25,000 bases of DNA, from positions 20,001 through 45,000 of the forward strand of contig VIGQ01000338.1 of the NCBI GenBank assembly GCA_009663005.1, read 5' to 3'. The DNA comes from Actinidia chinensis. Taxonomy: Eukaryota > Streptophyta > Magnoliopsida > Ericales > Actinidiaceae. Shown here piece after piece: positions 9,831 through 19,290 of the stretch. The position numbers were made by a program, and so were the translations under genes. The notes below the pieces were generated by a model. The model had not been told where the DNA came from. It did not search any database and saw only the letters and a list, made by a program, of their open reading frames with translations. Each line of letters opens with the position of its first letter. Positions within the stretch are counted from its first letter, which is position 1.

Positions 9831-9878
9831 AATTTTTTTTCCCCAAAAACTGGCCCATTGAATGGCCCTTGCTCATAG

Positions 9879-10193
9879 TTGTTCAAATTTCATGGTCAAG
9901 CAGTAGTCTTGCCCCCGTGTTTGATCTCTTTAACAGCAGGGAGATATTATCTTGATCATAATATTAGACTGTTCTATAAAATAATGAAAGTTTCATTGAT
10001 AACAGTATCAAATCAAATTAATGTAGATCCAAAAGTTGGAAAGAGTTTTGGGATCAATTATTTTGTTCAACATAAAAAATTGGTGTTTTTACTAATTAAT
10101 GCACAAAACCACACAAGAGGAGGCAGAGACTTCTATAACATAACATGGGTTTATTTTGATTATAAGGTAAGAAAACCAGTTCTCTGTTCCTAG
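9879..10193 (+). other. Unassigned 104-codon open frame antisense to copia leader
   Basis: The frame begins with an ATG, runs without stop to 10193 and ends shortly after ATTATAAG/GTAAGA, which looks like a splice donor. The peptide has a mixed, protein-like composition, including SLTAGRYYLDH and NHTRGGRDFYNITWVY. I do not recognise the family. It could be a captured host exon carried in the leader, or a chance frame: frames of similar length occur elsewhere in this window by chance. Confidence 0.2.
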
Positions 10194-10278
10194 CCGACAT
10201 AATTGTGAATATATATTTAATTATTCTTATGAAGAAAATATGATATTCATTCTCAAATGTATTGATTCGATAAACTAT

Positions 10279-10290
10279 GGCTCTGATACT
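10279..10290 (-). other. Copia primer binding site (tRNA-Met type)
   Basis: The plus strand GGCTCTGATAC is, on the minus strand, GTATCAGAGCC. This is the usual plant copia site TGGTATCAGAGC complementary to the 3' end of initiator tRNA-Met. It lies four bases inside the ATTACA end of the 5' LTR, and the first bases of the site (TGG) have decayed to TTA. It fixes the element's orientation as minus. Confidence 0.85.
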
Positions 10291-10293
10291 AAA

Positions 10294-10780
10294 TGTAATT
10301 ATACAAAATTAATTCTGTTAAATATATGTGCGCAAATTAAAATCGAATAGGATCTACTCATCATTCAAAATAATTATTCTACAATAATTAATGTAGTAAA
10401 TCAATACCTTTATTAACCATCTGATCAATTGAATGAATCCCTTAACTGAATACTTTTAATTTCTTGGCCCCCTTCTTCTTTCTAGCTCTATCAAAAGTCA
10501 TAACCAAAAATACTATAATTGATGGAAAAATAATACGTTAAGGGGTGGGCATCCTAACTTCTTTTTTTATAGAGGAGAAAAGAGGGCCTAGAGATATACT
10601 CCTAAAAGATGTCTATCCATCATGGTTATCCTTTTATCAGAAAGTAGTTTTCCCTCCATTTAAAATTAATTAGCTTGAACCTTATATTTTAATTGTCTTT
10701 AATTATACGGAAGTCTTGTATAAAAACAATAGCCTCAAAAACCGTGAAGACTAGTGGGCCACTCAATAACATGAATAACA
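10294..10780 (-). repeat. Copia 5' LTR
   Basis: This 487-bp copy of the repeat at 4240-4715 starts on the minus strand with TGTTATTCATG and ends with ATTACA next to the primer site. It shares GATCAATTGAATGAATCC, AACCAAAAATACTATAATTG and AGATATACTCCTAAA with the other LTR. In this orientation it would drive transcription from right to left, against the candidate host gene. Confidence 0.8.
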
Positions 10781-10854
10781 TTTTTTTTCTCAAAATTAGA
10801 TTTGGATCGTTTGTTTTTGCTTAAAATTTGATTGGGTTTATTTGAATTTTGCAG

Positions 10855-11023
10855 TATATACTGGAAACCATTTTGTACCCACGAGAGTCAGAATCGTGAC
10901 AAAGCTCAGAGGAGGTCTCGCAAGCATCCATGGTGGGAATCATCAAAATTCTCTCTCTCTCTCAATGTTTTGATCTTAATTTTGAACGGTGAAAACAGAA
11001 CATTATGGACTAACTTTGTATAG
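10855..11023 (+). other. Candidate exon after the interrupted intron
   Basis: The segment follows the acceptor GAATTTTGCAG. With the two bases left from the exon at 3856-3908 it continues an open frame for about 56 codons to TAG at 11021-11023. The peptide includes YWKPFCTHESQNRDK and QRRSRKHPWWES; it is rich in Arg/Ser at first, then low in complexity over the CTCTCT tract. A second frame is open for about 40 codons. I do not recognise the product. A donor-like AAAG/GTATTA lies further on at 11144/11145. Confidence 0.3.
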
Positions 11024-11659
11024 AGGGCATATTCTGAACAGGTTATTGAAGCGTGATCAAGCTAAAAACAAACCATGAAAATTGGTGTTTGACAAAAGCT
11101 AACTCTCTTCTTGCCACTGCCCTTGCTCTTCTGAATATGGAAAGGTATTACATAAATTGGTACTAATTTTTTTTTATGTCCCCTGTTTTTGATTTCTTTC
11201 ATTCCAATGCTCCCTTTTGTGGCCACAAGAACCTGGAATCGTCTGCGCAATCGAGGTGGCAGAACGCAAAGTAAAGAGGACGCACGATACGATTTTGAGT
11301 TGTGGATTTTTCCCTCAATTGGGCCAAAATATAGTGTGTGCAGAACATAGCTTCGACTTTACTTGAAGGAGAGGACAGCAGCGGAGGAAAAGGTACTTTG
11401 GAAATTTCAAAACTGTATTTTGAACCTTTCAAGAGTGGATGTTTGCAACCATTCCAATATTCTCACATAGGTACAATTGTCTTCTGTAATTAGAAATTCT
11501 TTGTAATTTTGCATGGCACATATTTTTTTTTTGAGGCAATGTTCCTACGGCTGTCTCTTTTTTTTCCTTTTCTTTCAAGCTTGTACATGAAAATATTTTG
11601 TATTTGATGTCCTGAAATAAGTGTCGAAAATATGTATATTGAGCCAACCCAATTACCTT
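11024..11659 (+). other. Unassigned stretch with splice-like edges
   Basis: Features seen are AAAG/GTATTA at 11144/11145, a T-rich tract at 11165-11215 suited to an intron end, AG/GTACTT at 11392/11393 and AG/GTACAA at 11470/11471. Between them one frame at about 11220-11340 is open and reads NRLRNRGGRTQSKED. This may be more of the host unit that holds the copia element. Open frames on the minus strand here show no family features. Confidence 0.3.
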
Positions 11660-12773
11660 TGTTAGATGTTTATTTTTTGTTATTTATTGATTCATCTTGA
11701 GTTTTATTTTTGTGCTCTAGGTTTTATGGAATAAATCTCAAGATTCGACGTCAAAATTATAAAGTTTGGAATCAAAATGAAGCGCATAAAAGTTCAAGGA
11801 AAAAAAGTTGTAATTTTCTATATTGGTGCAAAGAATCTACACGTGAAAGAAAAAAAAAAGGCTGACTTTTGAATAAGGAAAGGCTTTTGAAAGTTGGAGT
11901 TTAAAAAGGAAAAAGTCTTTTTAGAAGTGATTTTTTTGGAGGAAGTTCCCCAGGATAACAAAAGAGAAAATAAACACAATAGAAAGAGAGTATCCAGAGG
12001 ACGGTAGAGAGCTCTGAGAGAAAAAAAAAATCAGAAAAAGAAAATCAGAGAATTCGGGAGAAAGAAGATCAAAGAATGAAGATTGTGAGAAATTCTCCGT
12101 GACGTCTATACACTTGTCCTAGGGAAGATAAATCTATACAAGTAAATCGGTATTTTTAATAATATGTTAGGATTTTTTTTATGATGATGATTTATTGTTC
12201 CATGAAACTAAAGGCTTTTGATTTAATTCAATTAATCTTGGTTTATTCTTTTTATCAGTGCGTGCAAAAGTTTTCGGTAATTATTTTGCATAGGTTTCAT
12301 GTTATTATCAACTTGTGATTTTTAATATGTGTTATATTATAGTAAAATACACTGATCTGCTTTATGACGATTCGTGCTCTTACATAACTAAAATCAAGAG
12401 TAATTTCACTATATTTTTTTGCGATAACCCGTTGTGTGCTTGTAGCCAACACGGGATCTTCGTAAATCAACTGATAAAAACCTAAATTATTATAAAACTA
12501 GATATCGTAGCTGGATGGATTCGAAATCCCCTAGATCTCTTTCTCTGTTTTTTTTACAATATTTATTTAAATTTTGTTTTTAATTTATTAGTTTAAAATT
12601 TTAACTTTTTAAATACATCTCCATATTTTTCTTGAATTAAGTTAGAATAATTAGAAATATTTTCAACTTAGCCTATTGATCTCTGAGGACGATCACCCCG
12701 TCATAATCACTCCTCTAACAATGAGTTGTGATTATATGGTATATTTTTAGATTATTTTTTGTGAAGTAACACA
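11660..12773 (+). repeat. Presumed 5' LTR of the Tat/Athila element
   Basis: The right end is fixed to within a few bases by the primer site at 12783; the LTR would end at ACA (12773) or TCA (12777). The left end TGTTAGATG at 11660 is a guess from the TG rule, because the partner LTR is not in the window. The interior has a purine-rich part (11850-12090, repeated GAGAGA and GAAAAA words) and then an AT-rich part. CTCTGAGGACGAT at about 12682 is a typical pre-primer sequence of these elements. Confidence 0.5.
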
Positions 12774-12782
12774 ATCAAAATG

Positions 12783-12800
12783 TTGGCAGCCGTTGCGGGC
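12783..12800 (+). other. Tat/Athila primer binding site
   Basis: TTGGCAGCCGTTGCGGGC corresponds to the plant gypsy site TTGGCGCCGTTGCCGGGG, with one inserted A and one lost C. It primes minus-strand DNA synthesis from a host tRNA and marks the inner edge of the 5' LTR. Confidence 0.8.
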
Positions 12801-13329
12801 ACAAACATGGTTATTTATTTTTTTCTTTATTAATTTACTTTTTTAATTCTTTATTTTATTTTTTTATTTTTTTTTATTTTTTATTTTTTAATAGTTATAG
12901 ATTTCTCATCAGGTGTGAGGGCTGCATTGAATGGGCAAGTTTTTATGACTAGAACTGAAAAGTAAATTTAACTGCTGAATATAATTAATGCTTTGATCTA
13001 GTTTCACTTATCAATTGCATCAGAAATCGTCCCACAAATCCAATATGTACACATGCCTATGACAAAGACCTTTTCTTCTTACCATTTCCTTTTCTTTTCT
13101 TTTTTTTTTCTTTTCTTTAATTTTAAACTTACATTATTATTAGTACTCTACAATATTTGTAATCTATTTTTTTATTTTCCATTATGAGTCCAAGTACTTT
13201 ATAGTTTTGATATTTTTACTCTTTTATTTATTTTTTATTATTTTAGATTTTTTTTATTGTGAGTAAAGAAATAAAAAAAATAAAAAAATAAAAAAATTAA
13301 ACCATTCTTCCTAGGTATCCTTAGTGAGT
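12801..13329 (+). other. Tat/Athila leader, low-complexity A/T
   Basis: Long runs of TTTATTTTTTATT (12815-12895), a second T-rich part at 13075-13250 and an A-rich run at 13265-13300 fill this stretch. Such leaders are usual between primer site and gag in Athila-like elements. I see no gene in it. Confidence 0.55.
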
Positions 13330-15190
13330 AGAAGTTGTGTATGGGCAGGTCACGGTCCTGACATTTATACTTACTTGCCGAATTGATCTTCAACTTGAAT
13401 GAACCCTGAGAGCACTACGTGGCTACACACTGCCATTTAAACACCATGGCAGAGGAATGACTGTCTTCCTCCCCTTTAAAAACATACTTTACTCCAAATG
13501 CTTACACGTCTCCATCATGTATACGGATACCACAACTGTGGCTCACTAACGAGATTAAGCCCGGGATAGTCTCATGTTATTACATTTTTCGGACTTCCGG
13601 TGAGGACCCTTACAAACACATCAACCAATTTCTTAGCTGTGTTCACAGTCAACTTAACAACCTTACAGAGGAAACTCTTAGCTAATTTTGTCCTTTTCTC
13701 GCTAGGATGAGCTGAATATTGACTTTACAACTCCCTAAAAGCGGAATTCATTAAAGTTGGAAACAACTCTTGCAGATGTCTCAAGAAATACTTCCGCCAA
13801 AAGCAAGATGAATCAAGATTCCGTCGTGTCTAACGAGTTTTTCTCCACATAATTGAGAACAATTTGCCATGAAGCTTGGGGATAGATTGAATGAGTTATG
13901 TGCGACCTCAATGGCAACTTGTGGAGAATCTTTTACGAGGTTAACATAATACCAATGCATATGGTCGAGCAAGTTGTGGGGGGGCTTTCTTGGCAAACGA
14001 GTGAGAAGAGGGATGGGCTTTATTCAACTCCAACGAGAATCTATGTCAACGATCCCCCCGCCGCCCTTGGCCGTACGAAATGGACCAGGACAACAGGCCA
14101 CAGTTAAGTCCAATGTGTATCTTTGAGGTGAGACAGTCTTCAGACTTGTCCCCAAATTGAAAAGCTACTAAACATTAGAGAATATCTTTTTCACAGGTTT
14201 TCCTCCACCACACGCCCTGCTGTTGGAGAGGTATGTGCCTTATGTTTGAGCCCGCAATCTAGTGATAGATTATCACTTGGCTCCCCACTACCCGGAGTTT
14301 GTGTCACGCGCAGTCAATGCAGCTCAGGACTTTCTTCCAAACTCGTAAATGACCCTTCTCAAACACATACAATTCGGGCTAGAGGATCCCACTTCAGTTG
14401 GAACAACTCGATCAAGGCAACTTTGCCAAGGACTAGCCTAACTTTCCCATAGTTCAATCGCCTCCGGCATGCCGTCCTAACATTCCGGGGAGGGGGGGGC
14501 CATTTGCCTCCCCCCTCTACTCCTCCTCCCCCTCCCCCTCTATCGATTTTGAGGAGAAAGAATAATAATGTGCGCGCCTTCAAAGTTTTTTGAGGTTACT
14601 AAAGCAAACCGCCTCACAGTTGCTAGTTCCCACACCCAAGCCATCGCAAAGGTTAGAAACTCAATAGGACAACTAGCCAATGCACTTAGCCGATGGGATA
14701 AGAAAGCTTCCCCCCGAGTCAATCAATAGCTAACCTAAGGTTCAATATGAGGTGCACGACATTCATTCATGAGCAAGCAAGCTATAATGACCCTTAGGGC
14801 AGGGCGTGTATTGATATCCTCGCCCGGAGAGGAAAAGAAGGACAAGAAAGAGATAAATCTCCCAACAATTCCAAGGTTTGGTGAGGTGAATCTCCGCCAC
14901 CCAAGGGAGATGTCTCTTCCTCCACTTGTTGCTAAGAATTACCCACAGCACCTTGTTGTCGCAAGGGCATTTTTCTTGCTTGTTGACATCACCTTCTTCC
15001 TTTGATAAGAAGTGTAATAAAAGAGCATGCTTGAAGTGTTCAAGCAAGTAAAAATCAACTTACTATTTCTTGATGTCGGTTAAGCAAATTCTGGCCTATG
15101 CCAACAATTCCTTAAAATCTGTGCACCCAAAAGCGCAAAGATAGATCAAAAATCTCAAGTCTTGAGGAAGTCTTCTCAACTGAACAGTGA
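13330..15190 (+). pseudogene. Tat/Athila gag, broken
   Basis: The N-terminal part (13330-13770) is unreadable. From 13780 the frames show KYFRQKQDESRFR, then ASCGGAF-like sequence (13970), VCALCLSPQSSD (14238-14270, a cysteine motif remnant), YPEFVSRAVNAAQDFLP (14289-14337) and SNTYNSG (14359-14379), followed by HFSWNN in another frame. SNTYNxGWRxHPNFSW is diagnostic of this gag group. Next come a QLANAL-like piece (14668), QAIMTLRAGRVL (14782-14815), and EVFKQVKINL (15030-15060) with the QILAYAN block. At least eight frame changes or stops are needed, so no particle protein could be made. A minus-strand open frame across 15047-14763 is a shadow. Confidence 0.75.
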
Positions 15191-15199
15191 GTACATTGT

Positions 15200-15640
15200 C
15201 AGCCCTACTACTCCACCCAGTTAATAGATCCGGGTGTTCCTATTATTTCTGCCATTGGAAATTGTTCCATCGAAAAGGCACTTATAGATCTAGGTTCGCG
15301 TGTGAATTTATTGCCAGATTCATACTATGAGCAGTTCATCTGGAAGAACTTAAACCCCATGGCGTAATCAGGCAACAGCGACATGATCTGTGAAGCCCGC
15401 GTGGGTGTGGATAGAGAATGTTCAAGTCCAAGAGATAATTTCTATTTCCTGTGGAATTTTATAGTCTCAGACAGGGAACCAGGGAGGAGTGTAGGAAGCA
15501 AATCCCAATTATCTTGGTCTCCCTTCTTAGGGACAGCCCATGCAAATATTAATTGTCGAACCGGGGTTATTGATGTCTCTTGGAAATATGAAAGTTTGGA
15601 TGAATATATATCGAGCTTCCCACACCTCCATGGAAAGCCC
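15200..15640 (+). pseudogene. Tat/Athila aspartic protease, broken
   Basis: The segment reads DPGVPIISAIGNCSIEKA and then LIDLGSRVNLLPDSYYEQF (15284-15330). Tat/Athila proteases have LxDLGASVNLxP, in which the Asp is catalytic; here it is kept and the following residues are mutated (GSR for GAS). After a frame break, SPRDNFYFLWNFIVSDREPG follows, then LGTAHANINCRTGVIDVS (15526-15580), the end of the domain. The frame 15383-15706 is open but mixes correct and shifted parts. Confidence 0.78.
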
Positions 15641-15929
15641 CCCCCGCAAAATTTTTTTTTTTTTGGTATTGTTTTTTTTTTTTTTTTTGTTTGTGTAATA
15701 CGATGATGGATGATCTGTAGAGGAGGCCACACACCATACTCTTTACGAAAGTTCCCCTTGGGGTTTTTCCTAGCGTCATTTTGGGCTTTGACCGAGTATG
15801 ACTCGACCATTCCATTGAGGAGGTCAACCCTTTCTAGGAGAGACCACACCCTCATTGATAGGCATTCATGGGATGCCAAATTTGAGCTTTTCTCTCTCGC
15901 AGAAGTCCCGCATTACCTTCCATGAATCA
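15641..15929 (+). pseudogene. Tat/Athila protease-RT linker with T runs
   Basis: Two T runs (15651-15664 and 15671-15688) interrupt the linker. After them a frame reads SLRKFPLGFFLASFWALTE and then DSTIPL, followed by HTLIDRHSWDAKFE, which fits the variable spacer before RT in this group. The T runs may be real expansions or homopolymer errors. A 145-codon minus-strand open frame (15879-15442) lies antisense to protease and linker and has no family features. Confidence 0.5.
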
Positions 15930-16730
15930 CCTCCACAACTTGAGTTAAAGCCACTTCTGGCTACACTCAGTATTCTTAGTTGGACCCAATAAACTCTACC
16001 TGTTATCATTGCATCTGACCTAATGCCAACAAGAGGGTCAGTGTTCTTGTGCTTCGTAGTACAAGAATGCATTGGGTTGTCATGCAGACTAAAAGGCATC
16101 GATCCCCTCCATTTGGCATGCATCGCATTCACTTAGACGGTGGTGGGGGGTGGGGGAAGAAAAGTTCTAAATCAATCCCGCAAGATGCAACGAAGGTTGA
16201 AACCAAAATGAAGGAGGTGGTTAAAAAAGAGGTGATCAAGCGGTTGGATGCGGGTATAATCTACCCAATCTCAGATAGTAATGGGGAGCCCTAACTCAGT
16301 AGTACGAGAAATCTGGCCTTACGTTTGTTGAGAATGAGTCTGGTGAGTTCCCACAACGCGTAACCACGGGTGGCATGTAATGGCATAGACACAAAAAATT
16401 AAATGCCTGCTACGAGGAAAGATCATTTCCCTTTGTCCTTATTGATTAGAATACTTGAAAGACTAGCTGGCCAAGCTATTATTGCTTTTTAGATGGTTAT
16501 TCGTTACAACCAATGTGCCTGTCTTGCCCAGAGATCGAGAAAACGACTTTTCACATGTCCCTTTTGGCACATTTGTGTATCGGCGTATGTCGTTAGGATT
16601 ATGCAATGCACCTGGCCACTTTTCAGCGTGCATGTTGCTATATTTTAAGCATGGTGGAAGAGTTTTTCTCGATGTATTTATGATGACGTTTCTATTTTTT
16701 GTTTCCCCGGATCTTTTTTGAGATTTTCCG
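15930..16730 (+). pseudogene. Tat/Athila reverse transcriptase, catalytic box lost
   Basis: PQLELKPLLATL (15933) and LPVIIASDLMPT (15995) lead into the domain, followed by LKGIDP, then MKEVVKKEVIKRLDAGIIYP (16208-16267) and ISDS. YRKLNA-like sequence survives only as KIKCLLRGK. RT resumes with VPFGTFVYRRMSLGLCNAPG (16558-16617). The catalytic FMDDF appears as FMMTF (16674-16688), so at least one of the two aspartates is lost. The segment between 16290 and 16480 is badly scrambled. Confidence 0.8.
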
Positions 16731-17603
16731 ATGCAATCTCGCTAAGTGCTCAACGATGTGTAGAGACTAACTTTGTCCTAAGTTGAGAAACAAGCTTTCA
16801 TTGTACATGAGGGCATGTTTTTTGTGGGACATAGTGGCGCAATAGAGGGATATAAGTTTGACAATCTAAAAGTTACCTTATCTCGAAGCTTCCACACCCC
16901 TCCGTCCAATAGCTATTAGGTCTTTTTGGGTCATGCAGTTTTTTACTAGTGATCATTAAGGTCTTCATAAAATCTCTAAACCTTTATGCGATCGTCTTGC
17001 CAAGGATGCTCCATTTTAGTTCATGAAGGCATGCATACTACTTTTGAGAAACTCTGAGAGTCTTATCCCGACCCCTATGGACAATACCCGATTGGTCCTC
17101 ACCATTCGAGATCTTGTGTGATGTCATCTGACTATGCAATTGGTGTTGTCTTGGGCCAAAGGGTCGAACAAAGTGCCCGAATCATGCAATTACTAGCGAG
17201 CAAAACTTTGTATGATGCGCAACTTAATTACACAACTACTAAAAAGAGTTGCTCGAAGTTGGTATTGCACTAGAAAAAATTTCTGGTCCCTACCTCTTGG
17301 CATCAAAAGCATAGTAATAGTGATCATGCTGCTTTGCGACACTTGTTGTCGCAGAAAGATGCAAGCCAAGGTTTGACTTAGGTAGATTCTGCCTCTTGCA
17401 GGAATTCGATTTGGAAAGTAGGGACAAGAAAGGTTCGAAAAGTCTGTGCGGATCACTTATCACGAATCTTTGTTGAAGTAACATGCAACACTTTACTTTA
17501 AGAGAACTGATTCCCCTAGACCAACTCTCTACGGTGTCTAGCGTTGATTCCCCTTTGCTTTTGACCACATCGTAAATTACTTGTCATAGGTGGACAATCC
17601 CAT
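16731..17603 (+). pseudogene. Tat/Athila RNase H and connection, broken
   Basis: The RT thumb/connection reads KLPHPS and FYxxFIKVF-like in shifted frames (16885-16990), followed by CDRLAKDAPF. The RNase H part reads FEILCDV and YAIGVVLGQR (17105-17160), LYDAQLNYTTTKKELLEV (17209-17262), then DHAALRHLLSQKDA (17323-17362) and ADHLSRIF (17448-17471). The block ending IVNYL lies at 17569-17583. Twenty bases later the sequence changes to a foreign LTR. Minus-strand frames at 17193-17568 are shadows of this domain. Confidence 0.8.
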
Positions 17604-17708
17604 TGTAAGGATTCAAATTTTTTTTTATAATTAAATGACGCATGTGTGTGTCACATGCCACGGTGCATATAGATAGTATATGTATATATTATTCGTTACG
17701 GCTTTACT

Positions 17709-17738
17709 GTATATATATATAATATCTAATCTATATAT
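17709..17738 (+). promoter_or_regulatory. Possible TATA region of the chromovirus LTR
   Basis: GTATATATATATAAT and then CTATATATGG lie about 110-130 bases into the LTR. The other LTR has GTATATATATAAATATG at the same place (about 23119). The pyrimidine-rich tract downstream is compatible with a transcript leader. Position and conservation are suggestive only; a TA-rich stretch alone does not prove a promoter. Confidence 0.3.
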
Positions 17739-18342
17739 GGACCCATTTACATTTAATTGGGACATATCTAGTGTTTAAGTGGATTGAATTGAATTTGAAA
17801 GTGTGAGGGTGAGAGAGTGGGCAAAGGATTGGACGCCAAGGTTGTTTTTAGTATGGGTTTGTTGCTTGGGCCAAACAAACCCAAGGCCTAGAGGGCATTA
17901 TGTTGTTTGTTTTGACCTAAATACAATTAAGGTTAGCATTTTATTTCATTTTTCCATCTCATTCTTCTCTTTTCATTCTCTCTCTAGGTTTTGAGCCAAA
18001 AAGAGGGTTAGCATTGAAGTTTAGATCTAGCGTGTAGGAGTGAAGCTTTGATAGTAGTCCTTTGGGTGAAAATTATCTACACGACGAGAACTACGCATTG
18101 AGCCAAAAAAGTTTGAAATCGGAGCTAGTGGAGTTTGAGGCTTTATCTCATCATCTTCACCATTTTTGAAGTTTGTATAGCTTGGATTTGAGGTAAATGA
18201 GTTTTCCTTGTGGTGTTTATCTTGGGTTTGTTGTTATGGCTTATATAAGTCTTTGAATATTATTTTGGGTATAGAACGCTAAATGAGAAACTTGGTTTAA
18301 CATTGAAAAATGGAAGTTTTGCATTTTGCCCCACTGAACAGT

Positions 18343-18576
18343 GGTATCGACACCTAAGTGCTTGGTGTTGACACCTTTGAATCAACGAATTGGTATTCTT
18401 GGGACTACTGACTTTGGTGTCCGGCACCTAGAATTTTGTGTCGCCCTTGACAGTGATTTTGGCTCTGACATTTGGTGTCCGACACAGATTTCAGGTGTCG
18501 ACACCTTGAACATGAAATTCAAAAATTTTGGCTACTACATTTGCTGTCGATACCAGATTTTCAGGTGTCGACGCCT
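18343..18576. repeat. Palindrome array GGTGTCGACACC in the 5' LTR
   Basis: Six or seven exact or near copies lie in 234 bp: GGTATCGACACC 18343, GGTGTTGACACC 18364, GGTGTCCGGCACC 18416, GGTGTCCGACAC 18474, AGGTGTCGACACCT 18493 (perfect), GCTGTCGATACC 18543 and AGGTGTCGACGCCT 18563. They alternate with the spacers ACTGAC(A)TTTGG and GATTTTCAG. The array is repeated in the other LTR at 23741-23960. Confidence 0.85.
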
Positions 18577-19029
18577 TGAACAGGTAAAAACAAAAATTAA
18601 ATAATTTTTTTTAAATGATTTTACTTTTAGATCATGATTTTTGTACATTTTATTGTTGCATTAGATTTTTATTCATGTAACAATTGGCTTATGTGGAACT
18701 TACAGAATGTAACTATTGCATGTTTACTTGGAGTTTTAAGAATGATTTTTTTTTTGTAAATAGGTATGAGATTGTTCAATATAACTTATTATTATTTGAT
18801 AGTTTTGAATGCATATATTGCATGTTTGTGCATTTAAATGTGTAAATGTAATTGAATGTGTGGTTGAATTTGTGGAAGAGTATAAAGTTTTATACTTGTG
18901 TGGGAAGTTAGGAACTGATTTGAGAATGATTTGATAGAACGGTTTTGAGAATGGTTTATCTGGAAATGGTTTTGAAAATGAGTTTAATGTAAACGGTTTG
19001 AGACGTTAACGTGCGAATGGTTTTTGAAA

Positions 19030-19290
19030 TGACACGCTAGGTATACCGGGAAAACCACACTGGAGAAGATAGCAATCGTGTGTACGTGGGTATGTCCAAC
19101 TTTCGTGAAAGTCCTAGAAGTAGCCAGATATTGGGTAAGTAATCCTTCGTTAAAGTCCGAGGAATGCGGTTGTATAGAGGAATGTCATAGCCCACGGTAA
19201 AGCCCGGGAAGTTGACTAGACGTTGTCTCGAATGCTTAGCGCATGATGAGTGGCTAGGTGTTAGCCTGGTGTGTCATTCTACGTTTATTG
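19030..19290 (+). repeat. Conserved hairpin-prone block inside the LTR
   Basis: This less AT-rich segment contains three spaced related words: ACTTTCGTGAAAGTCC (19099), CTTCGTTAAAGTCCGAGG (19145) and CACGGTAAAGCCCGGG (19194). ACTTTC-GT-GAAAGT can form a perfect short hairpin. The same three words recur in the other LTR (about 24486, 24534 and 24581), with one-base changes. The role is unknown. Confidence 0.5.

Larger units (their letters stand above)
9077..10278 (-). other. Copia leader between primer site and gag
   Basis: This 1.2-kb stretch is unusually long for a copia leader. Next to gag it contains a run of 22 A at 9107-9128. It also has the tandem repeat at 9629-9830 and a 104-codon plus-strand open frame at 9879-10193. 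The rest (9180-9600) is AT-rich with no recognised content. Repeats and the antisense frame suggest sequence gained after, or carried along during, transposition. Confidence 0.5.
4240..10780 (-). mobile_element. Ty1-copia LTR retrotransposon, complete outline, decayed
   Basis: On the minus strand the order is: 5' LTR (10780-10294), a primer site complementary to initiator tRNA-Met, a long leader, gag, protease, integrase, reverse transcriptase, RNase H, a polypurine tract and the 3' LTR (4715-4240). Integrase before RT defines the copia type. LTR ends on the minus strand are TGTTAT and, in the 5' LTR, ATTACA. The five bases outside are GTTTT (4235-4239) and TTTTT (10781-10785), compatible with a target duplication but uninformative. 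The LTRs differ by many substitutions as well as indels, and every coding domain is frameshifted, so the insertion is old and inactive. Confidence 0.85.
3909..10854 (+). other. Candidate intron interrupted by a copia element
   Basis: The interval starts with GTAACA (3909) and ends with GAATTTTGCAG (10854), a good plant donor/acceptor pair. Host-like sequence on both sides of the transposon (3909-4239 and 10781-10854) is T-rich and built from the same CTCAAATTTTGATTTGGG motif, as expected of one split sequence. Subtracting the 6541-bp element leaves about 405 nt, an ordinary plant intron length. Whether the intron is used, before or after insertion, cannot be told from the sequence. Confidence 0.4.
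11660..17603 (+). mobile_element. Ty3-gypsy element of Tat/Athila type, 5' part
   Basis: The order is: presumed 5' LTR, a TTGGCGCCGTTGC-type primer site, a long T/A-rich leader, gag, protease, reverse transcriptase and RNase H, all on the plus strand. Plant gypsy elements with this primer site and with the SNTYNxGW gag motif belong to the Tat/Athila group. The sequence ends at 17603, one residue after the IVNYL block that follows RNase H, exactly where a second element begins. Integrase and 3' LTR are not in the window. All domains are frameshifted. Confidence 0.8.

Noticed and set aside
15442..15879. 145-codon minus-strand open frame, the longest in the window
   Set aside because: It lies antisense to the Tat/Athila protease and linker, is Lys-rich only because of the T runs, and shows no domain features.
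18343..18576. CRISPR-like array
   Set aside because: Repeats are short degenerate palindromes with similar, repeated spacers inside a plant LTR; there are no cas genes.
19030..19290. Possible tRNA or structured RNA gene
   Set aside because: No cloverleaf with acceptor, D and T arms could be drawn, and the block is a normal part of the LTR in both copies.
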